64,000 bases of DNA from Anoxybacteroides rupiense (GCF_014196195.1 NZ_JACIDF010000003.1:310001-374000), one strand, 5' to 3'. Counted from the stretch's first letter, positions 27,175 to 38,416 are shown. Numbers and translations: made by a program. Notes: a model not told the origin generated them from the sequence alone.

Positions 27175-28728
27175 TTAGTTTTTACGAAAAAAGCCGCGAA
27201 CAAATGGGATGCGTACTAACTCTTCTCGTTTAACCAGCTTGAAAATGACTAAAAGAATGACGTATACCACTGTTGTAATGATAATGGCGGCGATGGTCCT
27301 CATACTTATTGGAAGTGAAGTCAGAGAATGATAAAAAGCAAGATGTCCAACAAAACCTGCTGCAAGCATGACGAAAAATGTGTGAATATATTCGAATATG
27401 TAAATGGAATAAGAAATGACCTTCATGATTGTTGCGAAATGGAGAAGCGTAACAAGCACCGTACCAATCGCGATAGACAGAGCTGCTCCCATAATCCCTA
27501 AATTTGGCTGAGTGGCTAGCGCAAAAATACAAGCCGTTTTTACAACAGAGCCGATTAAGCTATTCATCATAGCCGCTTTCGCTAAATCCAGCCCCTGTAA
27601 AACTGCCTGAAGAGGCCCTTGGCAGTAATAAAAAAGGAAAAATGGTGCCATTACTTTAATAAAAATGGCAGAATGGCTTGTGCCATACATCAGCTGCATA
27701 ATGGGATCGGCAAATACATACAGGACCACAACGGCCAGGCCTCCTGTAATCATGGATAATCGCATGGCTTGCTGAACGCGCCGCTCGATGAGAAACATTT
27801 GCTGCTGTGCCGCCGCTTCGCTAATAGCTGGAACGAGAGAGGTTGATAGTGAGTAGGTAATAAACGATGGCAGCATGAGCAGAGGTAAAGCATATCCTGT
27901 TAATTCCCCATATTGCCTGGTCGCTAATGAGGCAGCAACTCCTGCAAGCGCTAAGCTGTGGGCTACCACAATCGGTTCAAAAAACCAGGCGATTGAGCCA
28001 ATGAGACGGCTTCCTGTTGTTGGCAAAGCGATGCGCATTAAGCTCATAAAGGTTTCTTTTCCGGCTTTAGCATAATGGAAAAATTGCGGACGAATGTTGA
28101 TTCTTTTTTTGCGTTTGAACATGTAAAACAAATAGATGAGCGACCCTAATTCGCCGATCACGGATGAAAGCATCGCTCCCGCCGCAGCATATTCGATTCC
28201 ATATGGTAAGAAGATGCTCGTGCAAAAGGCAATTAAACTAATACGAATGATTTGTTCAAGCAGCTGTGAATAGGCATATGGCTTCATTTGCTGTTTTCCT
28301 TGAAAATAACCGCGCAAAACGGAAGAAACAGCAACAATGGGAACAACAGGTGAAATCGCTAACAGCGGATAATAGGTGCGAGCATCTGTAAATAAGGTTG
28401 TCGATAAAAGCGGCGCAAGCAATACCATTGCCGGAAAAAAGATGGCGCTTAGCACACCTGTAGTGGCTAAAGAAACGACGAGAATTTTTTTTACTCTTCG
28501 CTGATCTCCTACCGCTTCCGCCTCCGCTACTAGCTTAGAAATAGCGACAGGCAAGCCCATTTGCGTAAGCGTTATGGCTAAGGCAAGCGTAGGCACGGCC
28601 ATCATATATAAACCGACCCCTTCTTCACCAATGGCTCGGGCGATAACAATGCGATTGATAAATCCGAGCACTCGTGTGATAAGGCCGGCAACGATTAGAA
28701 TAAGTGTGCCTTTCAAAAATTTAGACAT
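27175..28728 (-). CDS. spoVB: Stage V sporulation protein SpoVB (MOP flippase)
   Basis: The 517-residue polytopic protein has 14 expected membrane segments and belongs to the MurJ/Wzx-like MOP superfamily. It opens with LKGTLILIVAGLITRVLGF and carries RGYFQGKQQMKP between early helices, typical of SpoVB and YtgP. In B. subtilis it is needed for spore cortex synthesis, probably moving a lipid-linked precursor. GGGAGGG precedes ATG 28728. It diverges from comN, and the 110 bases between carry both promoters. Confidence 0.9.
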   Translation of the reverse strand: MSKFLKGTLILIVAGLITRVLGFINRIVIARAIGEEGVGLYMMAVPTLALAITLTQMGLPVAISKLVAEAEAVGDQRRVKKILVVSLATTGVLSAIFFPAMVLLAPLLSTTLFTDARTYYPLLAISPVVPIVAVSSVLRGYFQGKQQMKPYAYSQLLEQIIRISLIAFCTSIFLPYGIEYAAAGAMLSSVIGELGSLIYLFYMFKRKKRINIRPQFFHYAKAGKETFMSLMRIALPTTGSRLIGSIAWFFEPIVVAHSLALAGVAASLATRQYGELTGYALPLLMLPSFITYSLSTSLVPAISEAAAQQQMFLIERRVQQAMRLSMITGGLAVVVLYVFADPIMQLMYGTSHSAIFIKVMAPFFLFYYCQGPLQAVLQGLDLAKAAMMNSLIGSVVKTACIFALATQPNLGIMGAALSIAIGTVLVTLLHFATIMKVISYSIYIFEYIHTFFVMLAAGFVGHLAFYHSLTSLPISMRTIAAIIITTVVYVILLVIFKLVKREELVRIPFVRGFFRKN

Positions 28729-28839
28729 CCTGTATTTCCCTCCCTTCTCAAATAAGACGATCTTTTATACAATTAACTATATGCAAGAGATGTGAACAAG
28801 CATGACAAGTATTGTGGGACAAAACGGGGAGCGATGGTC

Positions 28840-29142
28840 ATGGCAAATGAAAAAGAAAAAATGGAAGAACTGCGTGAACAATTGATGCCGGCGGTGCAAA
28901 GCAAGTATGAAGAGTTTCGCTTGCTTGGCTACGATCACGTAACGATAGAACAAATTTGGGAGTGTTTAGTGAGAAAAAAGTGGAAAAAATATGATGACGA
29001 AAGAAGGCTATATGAGCGTGTAAATGATATTTTATCGCTTTCAATTGGAGAATATATGGCTTTCTTGACAGCTGAATCATATCGTGAGCAGCGGGCCACT
29101 AAAGGTGATGATCTCGAAGAGCTACTAAATGAATTATTATAG
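28840..29142 (+). CDS. comN: Post-transcriptional regulator ComN
   Basis: The 100-residue protein has the conserved central part AVQSKYEEFRLLGYDHVTIE, then EQIWECLVRKKWKK and LYERVNDILSLSIGEYMAFL. In B. subtilis, ComN (YrzD, 98 residues) interacts with DivIVA and controls comEA-E mRNA localisation and competence. The start ATG 28840 is eight bases after GGGGAG; the ATG two codons earlier is too close. Its gene lies before secDF, as in B. subtilis. Confidence 0.85.
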   Translation: MANEKEKMEELREQLMPAVQSKYEEFRLLGYDHVTIEQIWECLVRKKWKKYDDERRLYERVNDILSLSIGEYMAFLTAESYREQRATKGDDLEELLNELL

Positions 29143-29248
29143 CTATGTAGAAAATTGACAGCATTTGCGAACTGATTCATAATTAGGAATGTTGAAGCAT
29201 TTCGAGAGGCTATAGCGAGGTTTTCTGATGACATAAGGAGGATTTTTT

Positions 29249-31501
29249 ATGGTAAAAAGAAGTCGCATTCTGGCGTTTTTCTTAGTGCTGATTATTTTAG
29301 CAGGCACGCTAGGAACAACGACGAAAGGGATTATACATAATATCAAGCTCGGGCTTGATTTGCAAGGCGGTTTTGAAGTTTTATATGAGGTAAAGCCGGC
29401 GAAAAAAGGGGATAAAATTGACAAAACGACACTGACAAGCACCGTCAGTGCACTGAACAAGCGAATTAATGTACTGGGAGTCAGTGAACCAAATATTCAA
29501 GTAGAAGGAAAAAACCGGATTCGCGTCCAGCTTGCCGGTGTGAAAGACCAAAATCAGGCGCGGCAAATTTTATCGACCCAAGCGAAGCTGACCTTTCGCG
29601 ATGTGCATGACAACGTCTTAATGGATGGAAGCGACCTGGCTGAAGGAGGAGCCAAGCTTTCGTTCGATGAGCATGGCAAGCCGAGTGTCGCCATTAAACT
29701 CAAAGATGCCGACAAGTTTAAGCAGGTGACGGAAAAAGTCTATAAAATGGGCGCGCCAAACAATTTATTAGTTATTTGGCTTGATTTTAAGGATGGCGTT
29801 GATTCCTATGCGAAAGAGGCGGGAAAAGCAAAGCCGAAGTATATTTCAGCAGCGGCGGTAAACCAAGTATTCGATCAAACGGATGTATCGATTGTTGGAA
29901 ATTTCACGGTGGATGAAGCAAGACAGCTGGCTGACTTATTAAATGCTGGCGCGTTGCCGGTTGAGCTGAAAGAAGTTTATTCCACATCGATCGGTGCACA
30001 ATTTGGAGAAAACGCCCTTCAGAAAACTATTCTTGCCGGTATTATTGGCGTGGCGCTAATTTTCCTCTTTATGATCGCGTTTTATCGCTTGCCTGGTGTG
30101 ATTGCGGTCATTACGTTATCCGCTTATATTTATTTAATTTTGCTGATTTTCGATTGGATGAATGGCGTTCTGACATTGCCGGGGATAGCGGCGCTTATTT
30201 TGGGTGTCGGGATGGCCGTCGATGCCAATATTATCACATATGAGCGGATTAAAGAGGAAATCAAACTTGGAAAATCGATTATGTCCGCGTTTCGCACAGG
30301 AAATAAAGGATCGTTTGCGACAATCTTAGATGCGAATATTACAACCATTATTGCCGGTGTTGTGCTGTTTGTGTATGGAACAAGCTCTGTCAAAGGGTTT
30401 GCGACCATGCTGATTATCAGTATTTTAGTCAGCTTTATCACGGCTGTTTACGGCACGCGCCTGCTCCTTGGTTTGCTTGTGAATAGCCGCGTTTTACAAA
30501 ATAAGCCAGGATATTTTGGCGTGAAAAAATCGGAAATTCTCGATATTGCTCAAACGAACGAGCATACAGAGGTGCCGACAAAGTTTGATCGTTGGGATTT
30601 CGTCAAACATAGCAAAAAATTCTTTATCTTTTCCGGCGCGTTAACGGTTGTTGGGATTGTTGCGCTGTTGACGATGAAATTAAATCTTGGCATTGATTTT
30701 GCGAGCGGCACACGCGTGGAAATCATGAGCGATTCTAAATTAAACGTGCAGCAATTGGAGGATCAGTTCCAGAAATTAAACTTACAGCCAAAAGATATCG
30801 TTTTATCTGGAAAGAATGAAGAAGTTGGCGTTGCGCGTTTTATCGGCGTTTTAAACAAACATGAAATTTCTGAGCTCAAGCAGTATTTTAAGGAGCAATA
30901 TGGATCGGAACCGAACGTCAGCACCGTATCGCCGACTGTAGGAAAAGAATTGGCGCGCAACGCGTTGATCGCTGTGCTGATTTCATCGCTTGGTATCATC
31001 ATTTATGTGACGATCCGCTTTGAGATGTATATGGCGCTTGCGGCTATTGTCTCACTTTTACATGACGCTTTTATTATTGTGATGTTTTTCAGTTTCACGC
31101 AGCTAGAGGTCGATTTAACATTTATTGCCGCCGTTTTGACGATCATCGGCTACTCGATTAATGACACGATTGTGACATTTGACCGGATTCGCGACTTGAT
31201 GAAAAAACGGAAAGTCAAAACGATTGAGGATTTGCAGCATGTAGTGAATCGAGCATTGCAACAGACGCTGACCCGTTCCATTAACACCGTTCTGACCGTG
31301 ATTTTTACGGTTGTCGCATTATTGATGTTTGGAAGCGAGGCGATTCGCAACTTTAATCTAGCCTTGCTAGTTGGACTTGTTTCCGGCGTATACTCTTCTC
31401 TGTTTATTGCCGCACAGCTATGGGTGGTATGGAAAGGAAAGCAATTGAAAAAAGGAAAAACGAAAAAGCCGGATCATCAGGATGCAGAACCACAAGTATA
31501 A
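29249..31501 (+). CDS. secDF: Fused protein translocase subunit SecDF
   Basis: The 750-residue protein is a SecD-SecF fusion with 12 membrane segments. The SecD half opens with a membrane anchor, then LGLDLQGGFEVLYEV, the P1 ectodomain and helices with GVGMAVDANIITYERIKEE. The SecF half begins LNLGIDFASGTRVEI and includes IIGYSINDTIVTFDRIRD. SecDF uses the proton gradient to pull exported proteins across the membrane. Fused genes are usual in Bacillus. AAGGAGGA lies before ATG 29249. A terminator follows at 31.5 kb. Confidence 0.96.
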   Translation: MVKRSRILAFFLVLIILAGTLGTTTKGIIHNIKLGLDLQGGFEVLYEVKPAKKGDKIDKTTLTSTVSALNKRINVLGVSEPNIQVEGKNRIRVQLAGVKDQNQARQILSTQAKLTFRDVHDNVLMDGSDLAEGGAKLSFDEHGKPSVAIKLKDADKFKQVTEKVYKMGAPNNLLVIWLDFKDGVDSYAKEAGKAKPKYISAAAVNQVFDQTDVSIVGNFTVDEARQLADLLNAGALPVELKEVYSTSIGAQFGENALQKTILAGIIGVALIFLFMIAFYRLPGVIAVITLSAYIYLILLIFDWMNGVLTLPGIAALILGVGMAVDANIITYERIKEEIKLGKSIMSAFRTGNKGSFATILDANITTIIAGVVLFVYGTSSVKGFATMLIISILVSFITAVYGTRLLLGLLVNSRVLQNKPGYFGVKKSEILDIAQTNEHTEVPTKFDRWDFVKHSKKFFIFSGALTVVGIVALLTMKLNLGIDFASGTRVEIMSDSKLNVQQLEDQFQKLNLQPKDIVLSGKNEEVGVARFIGVLNKHEISELKQYFKEQYGSEPNVSTVSPTVGKELARNALIAVLISSLGIIIYVTIRFEMYMALAAIVSLLHDAFIIVMFFSFTQLEVDLTFIAAVLTIIGYSINDTIVTFDRIRDLMKKRKVKTIEDLQHVVNRALQQTLTRSINTVLTVIFTVVALLMFGSEAIRNFNLALLVGLVSGVYSSLFIAAQLWVVWKGKQLKKGKTKKPDHQDAEPQV

Positions 31502-31512
31502 CGGTATAAGAA

Positions 31513-31547
31513 TAGAGTGGCGACCAAAAGCGCCGCTCTATTTTTTT
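31513..31547 (+). terminator. Terminator of secDF
   Basis: TAGAGTGGCG (31513-31522) and CGCCGCTCTA (31531-31540) form a 10-bp stem with one G-T pair, followed by seven T residues. Confidence 0.92.
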
Positions 31548-31608
31548 GAAGAAGCGAAAAAATGGATAAACTAAAACGGCGTGATGTCTTGATGAAAGGA
31601 AGAGAATC

Positions 31609-32505
31609 GTGGAGAAAGAAGAACGCTTCAAACAGGCCGAGTTTGCCGCGATTATTGGGATTTTAGGAAATATTGTATTAGCCGCAGTGAAAGGTGCTGC
31701 CGGCATCATGGGAAACAGCAAGGCATTGCTAGCAGATGCTGTTCATTCTGCTTCTGATGTTGCTGGATCGCTTGCCGTTTGGGTTGGATTGCGCGCAGCC
31801 AAGCGTCCGCCCGATGAAGATCACCCGTATGGTCATGGCAAGGCAGAATCCATCGCTGCTATTATTGTAGCGGTATTGTTATTTATTGTTGGCGCCGAAA
31901 TGGGGCGTTCATCGCTACAAGCCTTTTTTCAGCCGCTGCATCCGCCGAAATGGTTGGCCATTTACGTAGTTGTCCTTTCCATTGTGGTGAAAGAAGCCAT
32001 GTTTCGCTACAAATATCGCTTAGGAAAAAAATTAAACAGTCAGGCGATTATCGTCAATGCATATGAGCACCGTTCCGATGTTTTTTCTTCCATTGCTGCG
32101 CTCATTGGCATTGGAGCGGCGATGGCAGGCCACTCATTGGGGATAAACAAGCTCGTCTACGCAGATCCTATCGCTGGATTATTTGTTTCTTTTCTCGTGT
32201 TAAAAATGGCCTGGGAGCTTGGCAAACAGTCGATTCACACTACATTAGACCATGTGCTTCACGAAGAAGATACCGTTCATCTTCGCCAAGCGGTACTCCA
32301 GTTTCCTGAAGTCAAGCAAATTCATGAATTGCATGCGCGCGAGCATGGCCATTATGTCATTATTGACCTGAAAATTGCCGTTGATCCCTTGCTTACTGTA
32401 GAAGAGGGGCATCGGATCGGCAAAGCCGTGAAAGAAAGATTGCTTCGCATGCCAAATATAGAAAATGTCATGGTGCATATTAATCCTTACCATCCCGAAA
32501 AATAG
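31609..32505 (+). CDS. Cation diffusion facilitator (CDF) family metal exporter
   Basis: The 298-residue protein has six membrane segments and a C-terminal cytosolic domain. The metal sites are seen as ADAVHSASDVAGSLAVW in helix 2 and EHRSDVFSSIAALIG in helix 5 (two HxxxD motifs). HPYGHGKAESIAAI is the family signature after helix 2. Substrates are usually Zn, Mn, Fe or Co; the motifs do not decide between them. GTG 31609 follows GAAAGGAAG. It stands alone between secDF and recJ, where the B. subtilis order I recall has another gene. Confidence 0.9.
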   Translation: MEKEERFKQAEFAAIIGILGNIVLAAVKGAAGIMGNSKALLADAVHSASDVAGSLAVWVGLRAAKRPPDEDHPYGHGKAESIAAIIVAVLLFIVGAEMGRSSLQAFFQPLHPPKWLAIYVVVLSIVVKEAMFRYKYRLGKKLNSQAIIVNAYEHRSDVFSSIAALIGIGAAMAGHSLGINKLVYADPIAGLFVSFLVLKMAWELGKQSIHTTLDHVLHEEDTVHLRQAVLQFPEVKQIHELHAREHGHYVIIDLKIAVDPLLTVEEGHRIGKAVKERLLRMPNIENVMVHINPYHPEK

Positions 32506-32511
32506 ACGGCC

Positions 32512-32670
32512 CAGACTGTGAATAAATGTTTTCATCGCGCGCTGTTTGCCTCGTTCATCCCCTTATAAAACGGCTTGGCTGTATTCCTTATCCGCCAAGT
32601 ACGGTTTGGGGAAGAAAAAATCGAAAGGGATGGATGGCAAAGCTCAAATGGACTTTCGCTATAATCTGAC
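32512..32670 (+). repeat. Dispersed element, copy E2, with decayed palindrome (copy 4)
   Basis: The stretch resembles 21358-21560: CAGAC-TGT, ATAAATG-TTTTCATC, GGCTGTATTCCTTATC and CGCCAAG occur in the same order. The end (32631-32670) is a worn form of the TGTAGACAAA palindrome, still sharing CAAATGGACTTT. The complement encodes a short protein-like phrase KPYLADKEYSQAVL before a stop, similar to the LADKGYDS motif of IS5-type transposases. Both copies may be 3' ends of a dead insertion sequence. Confidence 0.45.
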
Positions 32671-32681
32671 TAATATCACAT

Positions 32682-32709
32682 TGCCCCTATTCTTCTCCTT
32701 TTGTATAAT
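32682..32709 (+). promoter_or_regulatory. Promoter of recJ
   Basis: TTGCCC (32682-32687) and TATAAT (32704-32709), 16 bases apart, lie 22 bases before the recJ start codon. The transcript would begin almost at the ribosome binding site. Confidence 0.6.
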
Positions 32710-32731
32710 AGGAGAAGTTGAGGTGGGAGAC

Positions 32732-35089
32732 ATGTTAACGGCAAAAACTCGATGGGATGTGAAGCGTCCCGATAAAAATAAAGTGGATCAGTTAATGAAG
32801 GAGCTGGATATTTCTCCACTTGTGGCTTCGCTGCTTGTGAACCGTGGAATTGATACTGCACGAGCGGCGGCCGCCTTTTTATATCCAGAAAAACAACCGT
32901 TTCACGATCCTTTTTTGCTAGATGATATGCATCGAGCTATAGAAAGGATTCAGCAGGCGGTGCGAAATGAGGAGCATATTCTTGTATTCGGAGATTATGA
33001 TGCTGACGGTGTAAGCAGCACAACCGTCATGATGAGTGCATTGTCTCAAATAGGCGCGAAAGCGGATTTTTACATACCCAATCGCTTTACTGAAGGATAT
33101 GGACCAAATAAAAATGCTTTTTGTCTTGCCAAAGAAAAAGGCGTGTCTTTAATCATCACAGTGGACAATGGAATTGCTGCAGTCGAAGAAGTGGCGCTGG
33201 CAAATGAGCTAGGCATGGACGTTATTATTACCGATCATCATGAGCCGGGACCTACACTTCCTGAAGCATTGGCGATTATTCACCCGAAAAAGCCGGGCAG
33301 CACATACCCGTTTCGTGATTTAGCTGGGGTAGGCGTGGCTTTTAAGCTGGCGCATGCATTGCTTGGAGAAGTGCCAGAGCATTTGCTTGATATCGTGGCG
33401 ATTGGAACCATTGCTGACCTTGTGCCGCTTACAGGTGAAAATCGTCTGCTTGCCGCAAAAGGAATCGAGCAATTGCGAGATACAAAGCGCATCGGGTTGC
33501 GTGCTCTATTGAAGCAATGCGGTACCAACTTGAGCCAAGTGAATGAGGAAACAGTCGGGTTTGCCATCGCTCCGCGAATTAATGCGGTCGGAAGACTTGG
33601 AGACGCTGCCCCTGCTGTTCGGCTGCTCATGACGGAGGATGAAGCAGAAGCGCACGAACTAGCGAAAAAAACGGAGATGCTGAATCGGGAGCGGCAAAAG
33701 CTAGTAAATGAAATGACGGAAGAAGCCGTTGCGATCATACAGGAGCAATTTCCTCCTGAGAAACAGCATGTGCTTGTTGTAGCAAAAGAGGGCTGGAATG
33801 TTGGAGTTATCGGGATCGTAGCCTCTCGGCTTGTCGAACAATTTTACCGGCCGACCATTGTTCTAAGTATCGATCCGGAAAAAGGGATTGCGAAAGGATC
33901 GGCGCGCAGCATTCAAGGATTTGATCTATTTGCCCATTTGTCAAAATGCCGCGATATTTTGCCCCATTTTGGCGGACATCCGATGGCGGCTGGAATGACC
34001 CTTTCACTTGAAGATGTCGATGAATTGCGGGAACGCCTTAATGCGTTTGCGAAGGAAGCATTGACCGAGGAAGATTTTATCCCGATCACTTCCATTGATG
34101 CAGCCTGCTCGATTGATGACATTACCTTAGGGGCATTAGAACAAATCGAAAAACTCTCCCCATTTGGGACAGAGAACCCGCGCCCTCTTATTTTAATTGA
34201 AGACGCATCCGTGCAAAGCATGCGGCGTATCGGCGCTGACCAATCACATATAAAAATCGTGTTTGAACAGGATGGGGCAACACTGGAATGTGTCGGATTT
34301 GGCTATGGATATTTGCATGATGAAATTGCTCCTAATGCAAAGGTTTCCATTGTTGGATCATTATCGGTAAATGAATGGAACCATCTTCGCAAACCGCAGC
34401 TGATGATTTGTGATGCCGCTGTGCGAGAATGGCAGCTGTTTGATATAAGAGGAATCCAGCATGTGCACTCTCTTTTTTCGCTGCTTCCCGCTGATCGGCG
34501 CCGGTTTATCGCATTTGGTCAAGAGACAATAGGAGCGCTTCGTCTGCAGTCTTATCGTGAAGAAATCGATGTCATTGAAGCGATAGAGGAAGCGAAGCGT
34601 CTTTCTTTGGATGGGAGCTATGTCGTTTTGCTTGACCTGCCGCCAACTTTAGAAATGATAAAAGTTTTATTAAGTTATAGTTTACCTGCGCGCATTTATG
34701 CGTTATTCTATCAAAGGGAGACTCATTTTTTCAGCACATTGCCGACGCGCGACCATTTTAAGTGGTTTTATGCGTTTTTGATGAAGCGAGGTACATTCCA
34801 TCTCGAAAAATACGGCGATGAGCTGGCGCGCTCGCGCGGTTGGACGAAGGAAACGATTCATTTTATGGTGCAAGTATTTTTAGAATTGCAGTTTGTGACG
34901 GTGGACAATGGGATCGTTTCGCTTGTTCCAAATCCCAAAAAGCGCGATTTAGCCGAATCTCCTACGTATCGTTTAAAACAGGCTCAGCTTGAGCTGGAAA
35001 ATATGCTTTTATATTCATCGTATGAACAACTTAAGCGCACCTTTTCCGAAATAAAAGCGTTGCGGACATATGAGGAGGCAAAAATGTAA
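32732..35089 (+). CDS. recJ: Single-strand DNA exonuclease RecJ
   Basis: The 785-residue 5'-3' exonuclease acts in recombination and mismatch repair. DHH-family motifs are [22 protein letters not shown], and [11 protein letters not shown] with the catalytic DHH. The DHHA1 domain holds [11 protein letters not shown] and [13 protein letters not shown]. An OB fold and a Bacillus-type C-terminal extension follow. The length equals B. subtilis RecJ (786). ATG 32732 follows GGTGGGAG; a longer open frame starting at 32546 runs through the dispersed element and the promoter and is not real. The TAATG overlap couples it to apt. Confidence 0.95.
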   Translation: MLTAKTRWDVKRPDKNKVDQLMKELDISPLVASLLVNRGIDTARAAAAFLYPEKQPFHDPFLLDDMHRAIERIQQAVRNEEHILVFGDYDADGVSSTTVMMSALSQIGAKADFYIPNRFTEGYGPNKNAFCLAKEKGVSLIITVDNGIAAVEEVALANELGMDVIITDHHEPGPTLPEALAIIHPKKPGSTYPFRDLAGVGVAFKLAHALLGEVPEHLLDIVAIGTIADLVPLTGENRLLAAKGIEQLRDTKRIGLRALLKQCGTNLSQVNEETVGFAIAPRINAVGRLGDAAPAVRLLMTEDEAEAHELAKKTEMLNRERQKLVNEMTEEAVAIIQEQFPPEKQHVLVVAKEGWNVGVIGIVASRLVEQFYRPTIVLSIDPEKGIAKGSARSIQGFDLFAHLSKCRDILPHFGGHPMAAGMTLSLEDVDELRERLNAFAKEALTEEDFIPITSIDAACSIDDITLGALEQIEKLSPFGTENPRPLILIEDASVQSMRRIGADQSHIKIVFEQDGATLECVGFGYGYLHDEIAPNAKVSIVGSLSVNEWNHLRKPQLMICDAAVREWQLFDIRGIQHVHSLFSLLPADRRRFIAFGQETIGALRLQSYREEIDVIEAIEEAKRLSLDGSYVVLLDLPPTLEMIKVLLSYSLPARIYALFYQRETHFFSTLPTRDHFKWFYAFLMKRGTFHLEKYGDELARSRGWTKETIHFMVQVFLELQFVTVDNGIVSLVPNPKKRDLAESPTYRLKQAQLELENMLLYSSYEQLKRTFSEIKALRTYEEAKM

Positions 35090-35601
35090 TGGACTTAAAA
35101 CAATATGTAACGATTGTACCGGATTTCCCGAAGCCAGGGATTATGTTTAAAGACATTACAACCATCATGGATAAAGGCGAAGTGTATAAATATGCGACAG
35201 ATCAAATTGTGCAATATGCGCGGGAAAAAGAAATAGATCTTGTCGTTGGTCCAGAAGCGCGCGGCTTTATTATCGGCTGCCCTGTCGCTTATGCGCTCGG
35301 GGTTGGGTTTGCGCCTGTAAGGAAGGAAGGAAAGCTGCCGCGTGAGGTCGTTCGTGTCGAATACGGTTTAGAGTACGGAAAAGATGTATTGACCATGCAT
35401 AAAGATGCCATTAAACCGGGACAGCGCGTGCTGATTACAGACGATCTATTGGCCACTGGCGGAACGATTGAAGCAACGATCAAACTGGTAGAGCAGCTTG
35501 GCGGTGTGGTCGCCGGCATTGCATTCTTAATTGAGCTTACGTATTTAGAAGGGCGCAACAAATTAGATGGTTATGATATTTTAACATTAATGCAATTCTA
35601 A
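35089..35601 (+). CDS. apt: Adenine phosphoribosyltransferase
   Basis: The 170-residue purine salvage enzyme makes AMP from adenine and PRPP. It opens [20 protein letters not shown], carries [18 protein letters not shown], and has the PRPP-binding motif [14 protein letters not shown] (about 121-134). The start codon shares a base with the recJ stop (TAATG), and GAGGAGG lies inside the end of recJ. The recJ-apt-relA order is conserved in Bacillus. Confidence 0.97.
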   Translation: MDLKQYVTIVPDFPKPGIMFKDITTIMDKGEVYKYATDQIVQYAREKEIDLVVGPEARGFIIGCPVAYALGVGFAPVRKEGKLPREVVRVEYGLEYGKDVLTMHKDAIKPGQRVLITDDLLATGGTIEATIKLVEQLGGVVAGIAFLIELTYLEGRNKLDGYDILTLMQF

Positions 35602-35750
35602 CCATCGACATTTTTCTTTTATTTCGCTAAAATGGTAAGAAGAGATGTTTGCAAGGGGGCACTCTAACGGGTGCTCTTTCTTATTAGTTTCTTTACATTT
35701 AAAAAAATTTTCATGATAATGGTATTAAATTATACACATAAGGTGATCTC

Positions 35751-37949
35751 ATGGCCAATGAACAGGTGTTGACAGCGGAACAAGTCATCGAGCAGGCAAG
35801 CCGATATTTGTCGGAAATGGATGTTGAATTGATCAGAAAGGCATATGAATTTGCCAGAGAGTCCCATCGCGAGCAATATCGAAAATCAGGGGAGCCCTAT
35901 ATTATCCATCCTATTCAAGTAGCGGGAATTTTAGTAGATTTAAAAATGGACGCGATTACGATTGCTGCCGGCTTCTTGCATGATGTTGTCGAGGATACAG
36001 CTGCCACGAAAGAAGATTTAGAGCGGGAGTTTGGCGGCGAAGTAGCTATGCTTGTGGATGGTGTGACAAAGCTCGGCAAGATTAAATACAAGTCCCAAGA
36101 AGAGCAGCAGGCTGAAAATCATCGAAAAATGTTTTTAGCAATGGCACAAGATATTCGTGTGATTTTGATTAAATTGGCAGATCGGCTCCATAACATGCGG
36201 ACGTTGAAGCATTTGCCAATTGAAAAACAGCGAAGAATCGCCAACGAGACACTGGAAATTTTTGCGCCGCTTGCCCATCGCCTCGGAATTTCGAAAATCA
36301 AATGGGAGCTTGAGGATACGTCGCTTCGTTATTTAAATCCGCAGCAATATTACCGCATTGTGAATTTAATGAAGAAAAAACGAGCCGAGCGCGAGCAATA
36401 TTTGGAAGAGGTTATTCAAGAAGTGCGCGATCGGTTAAGCGAATTTTCGATCAAAGGTGAAATTTCCGGAAGGCCGAAGCATATTTACAGCATTTATCGA
36501 AAAATGGCGCTGCAAAATAAGCAATTTAATGAAATTTATGATTTACTAGCGGTTCGCATCATTGTGAACAGCATAAAAGACTGCTATGCGGTGTTGGGCA
36601 TTATTCATACATGCTGGAAGCCAATGCCAGGCCGTTTTAAAGATTATATTGCGATGCCAAAGACCAATATGTATCAATCTTTGCATACGACTGTCATTGG
36701 CCCAAAAGGGGAGCCTTTGGAAGTGCAAATTCGCACGTTTGAAATGCATCAAATTGCCGAATTCGGGATTGCGGCACATTGGGCGTACAAAGAAGGAAAG
36801 ATGGTCAAACCGAATTCTTTTGAAGAAAAGCTTTCCTGGTTTCGGGAAATTTTAGAATGGCAAAACGATGCAAGCAATGCCGAAGAATTTATGGAAACGC
36901 TAAAGATGGATTTATTTTCGGATACGGTGTTCGTCTTTACTCCGAAAGGCGACGTTATTGAGCTTCCAGCAGGTTCGGTGCCGATTGACTTCGCTTATCG
37001 GATTCATTCTGAAATCGGAAATAAAACGATCGGAGCGAAAGTGAATGGGAAAATGGTACCGTTGGATTATAAACTTAAGACAGGCGATATTGTCGAAATA
37101 TTAACATCCAAGCATTCATACGGTCCGAGCCAAGATTGGCTAAAGCTTGCGCAAACTTCCCATGCCAAAAATAAAATTCGCCAATTCTTTAAAAAACAGC
37201 GACGCGAAGAGAATATTGAAAAAGGAAAAGAGCTTGTGGAAAAGGAAATTCGCGCTCTTGGCTTCGATGTGAAAGATATATTGACGGTTGAAAATGTCAA
37301 GAGAGTGGCGGAAAAGTTCAACTTCTCTAATGAAGAAGATATGTATGCGGCTGTTGGTTATCATGGGATTACCGCTGCGCAAATTGCTCATCGCTTAACA
37401 GATAAATGGCGGAAGCAGCGCGATTTGGAGGAGCAGCAAAAAAGATTGGCGGAGTCGGCGCAGGAGATGAAGACGCCGATTGGGAAAAAACGCGATTATG
37501 GCATTCAAGTGCAGGGAATCGATAATTTATTGATTCGTCTCTCACGTTGCTGTAATCCAGTTCCAGGCGACGAAATTATCGGATTTATTACAAGAGGACG
37601 CGGAGTCTCTGTTCACCGAACAGATTGTCCTAACGTAAAATCAAGCGAAGTAGAAGATCGGCTGATTTCGGTAGAATGGGAAAGCAATACGAAAACCAAC
37701 CGCGAATATAACGTGGAAATTGAAATTTCCGGATTTGATCGACGCGGACTGCTCAATGAAGTATTGCAGGCCGTTAATGAAACGAAAACGGATATTTCCG
37801 CTGTTTCAGGAAGATCCGATCACCGCAATAAGATTGCTACCATTCATATGACGATTGCGATTCAAAACGTGAGCCATCTGCAAAAAATCGTAGAACGAAT
37901 CAAGCAAATTCCAGATATTTATTCTGTGCAGCGAATTATGAACAATTAG
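35751..37949 (+). CDS. relA: Bifunctional (p)ppGpp synthetase/hydrolase RelA (Rsh type)
   Basis: The 732-residue protein makes and breaks the stringent-response nucleotides. The hydrolase HD motif is intact in [11 protein letters not shown] (residues 77-78), with H53 in YIIHP. The synthetase domain shows [20 protein letters not shown] and [20 protein letters not shown]. The TGS domain is around residues 395-455 ([20 protein letters not shown]). A zinc-finger-like CCNPVPGD segment and a C-terminal ACT domain ([20 protein letters not shown]) follow. Both activities should be present. The ATG at 35751 follows AAGGTGAT. dtd follows 14 bases later, suggesting an operon. Confidence 0.96.
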   Translation: MANEQVLTAEQVIEQASRYLSEMDVELIRKAYEFARESHREQYRKSGEPYIIHPIQVAGILVDLKMDAITIAAGFLHDVVEDTAATKEDLEREFGGEVAMLVDGVTKLGKIKYKSQEEQQAENHRKMFLAMAQDIRVILIKLADRLHNMRTLKHLPIEKQRRIANETLEIFAPLAHRLGISKIKWELEDTSLRYLNPQQYYRIVNLMKKKRAEREQYLEEVIQEVRDRLSEFSIKGEISGRPKHIYSIYRKMALQNKQFNEIYDLLAVRIIVNSIKDCYAVLGIIHTCWKPMPGRFKDYIAMPKTNMYQSLHTTVIGPKGEPLEVQIRTFEMHQIAEFGIAAHWAYKEGKMVKPNSFEEKLSWFREILEWQNDASNAEEFMETLKMDLFSDTVFVFTPKGDVIELPAGSVPIDFAYRIHSEIGNKTIGAKVNGKMVPLDYKLKTGDIVEILTSKHSYGPSQDWLKLAQTSHAKNKIRQFFKKQRREENIEKGKELVEKEIRALGFDVKDILTVENVKRVAEKFNFSNEEDMYAAVGYHGITAAQIAHRLTDKWRKQRDLEEQQKRLAESAQEMKTPIGKKRDYGIQVQGIDNLLIRLSRCCNPVPGDEIIGFITRGRGVSVHRTDCPNVKSSEVEDRLISVEWESNTKTNREYNVEIEISGFDRRGLLNEVLQAVNETKTDISAVSGRSDHRNKIATIHMTIAIQNVSHLQKIVERIKQIPDIYSVQRIMNN

Positions 37950-37963
37950 AAAGGAACGCGGTC

Positions 37964-38416
37964 ATGAGAGTAGTAGTACAAAGAGCCAAACATGCAAGTG
38001 TAACCGTCAATGGTGAAATAGTGGGCAGTATTGAATTTGGGCTTGTGCTCCTTGTCGGTGTGACCCATCAGGATACGGAGGAAGACGCGGCGTTTGTCGC
38101 TGATAAAATTGCCCATTTGCGCATCTTTGAGGATGAATCCGGCAAAATGAATCGGTCATTACTGGATGTCGGGGGCGCTATTTTATCCGTTTCCCAGTTT
38201 ACATTGTATGGCGACTGTCGAAAAGGAAGACGACCCAATTTTATGGAAGCAGCCAAACCAGATCATGCGCTGCGAATTTATGAAGCATTCAACGAAGAAT
38301 TAAGAAAAAAAGGGATTTTAGTGGAAACCGGACAATTTGGCGCTATGATGGATGTGGCATTGACAAATGATGGCCCGGTGACGCTTATTGTAGAAAGCAA
38401 AGAAAAAAGCGAGTAA
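37964..38416 (+). CDS. dtd: D-aminoacyl-tRNA deacylase Dtd
   Basis: The 150-residue enzyme removes D-amino acids from mischarged tRNA. It begins [18 protein letters not shown] and has the two motifs that meet at the dimer interface: [10 protein letters not shown] and the GPVT tetrad in [23 protein letters not shown] precedes ATG 37964. The terminator starts within the last codons. Confidence 0.96.
   Translation: MRVVVQRAKHASVTVNGEIVGSIEFGLVLLVGVTHQDTEEDAAFVADKIAHLRIFEDESGKMNRSLLDVGGAILSVSQFTLYGDCRKGRRPNFMEAAKPDHALRIYEAFNEELRKKGILVETGQFGAMMDVALTNDGPVTLIVESKEKSE

Noticed and set aside
32546-32731. A 62-residue N-terminal extension of RecJ
   Set aside because: The extension crosses the E2 repeat and the TTGCCC/TATAAT promoter. 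ATG 32732 has the ribosome binding site and gives the family's normal length.
33280-33738. A 152-codon leftward frame inside recJ
   Set aside because: It is an antisense shadow of a strongly conserved gene, serine- and alanine-rich, without a ribosome binding site.
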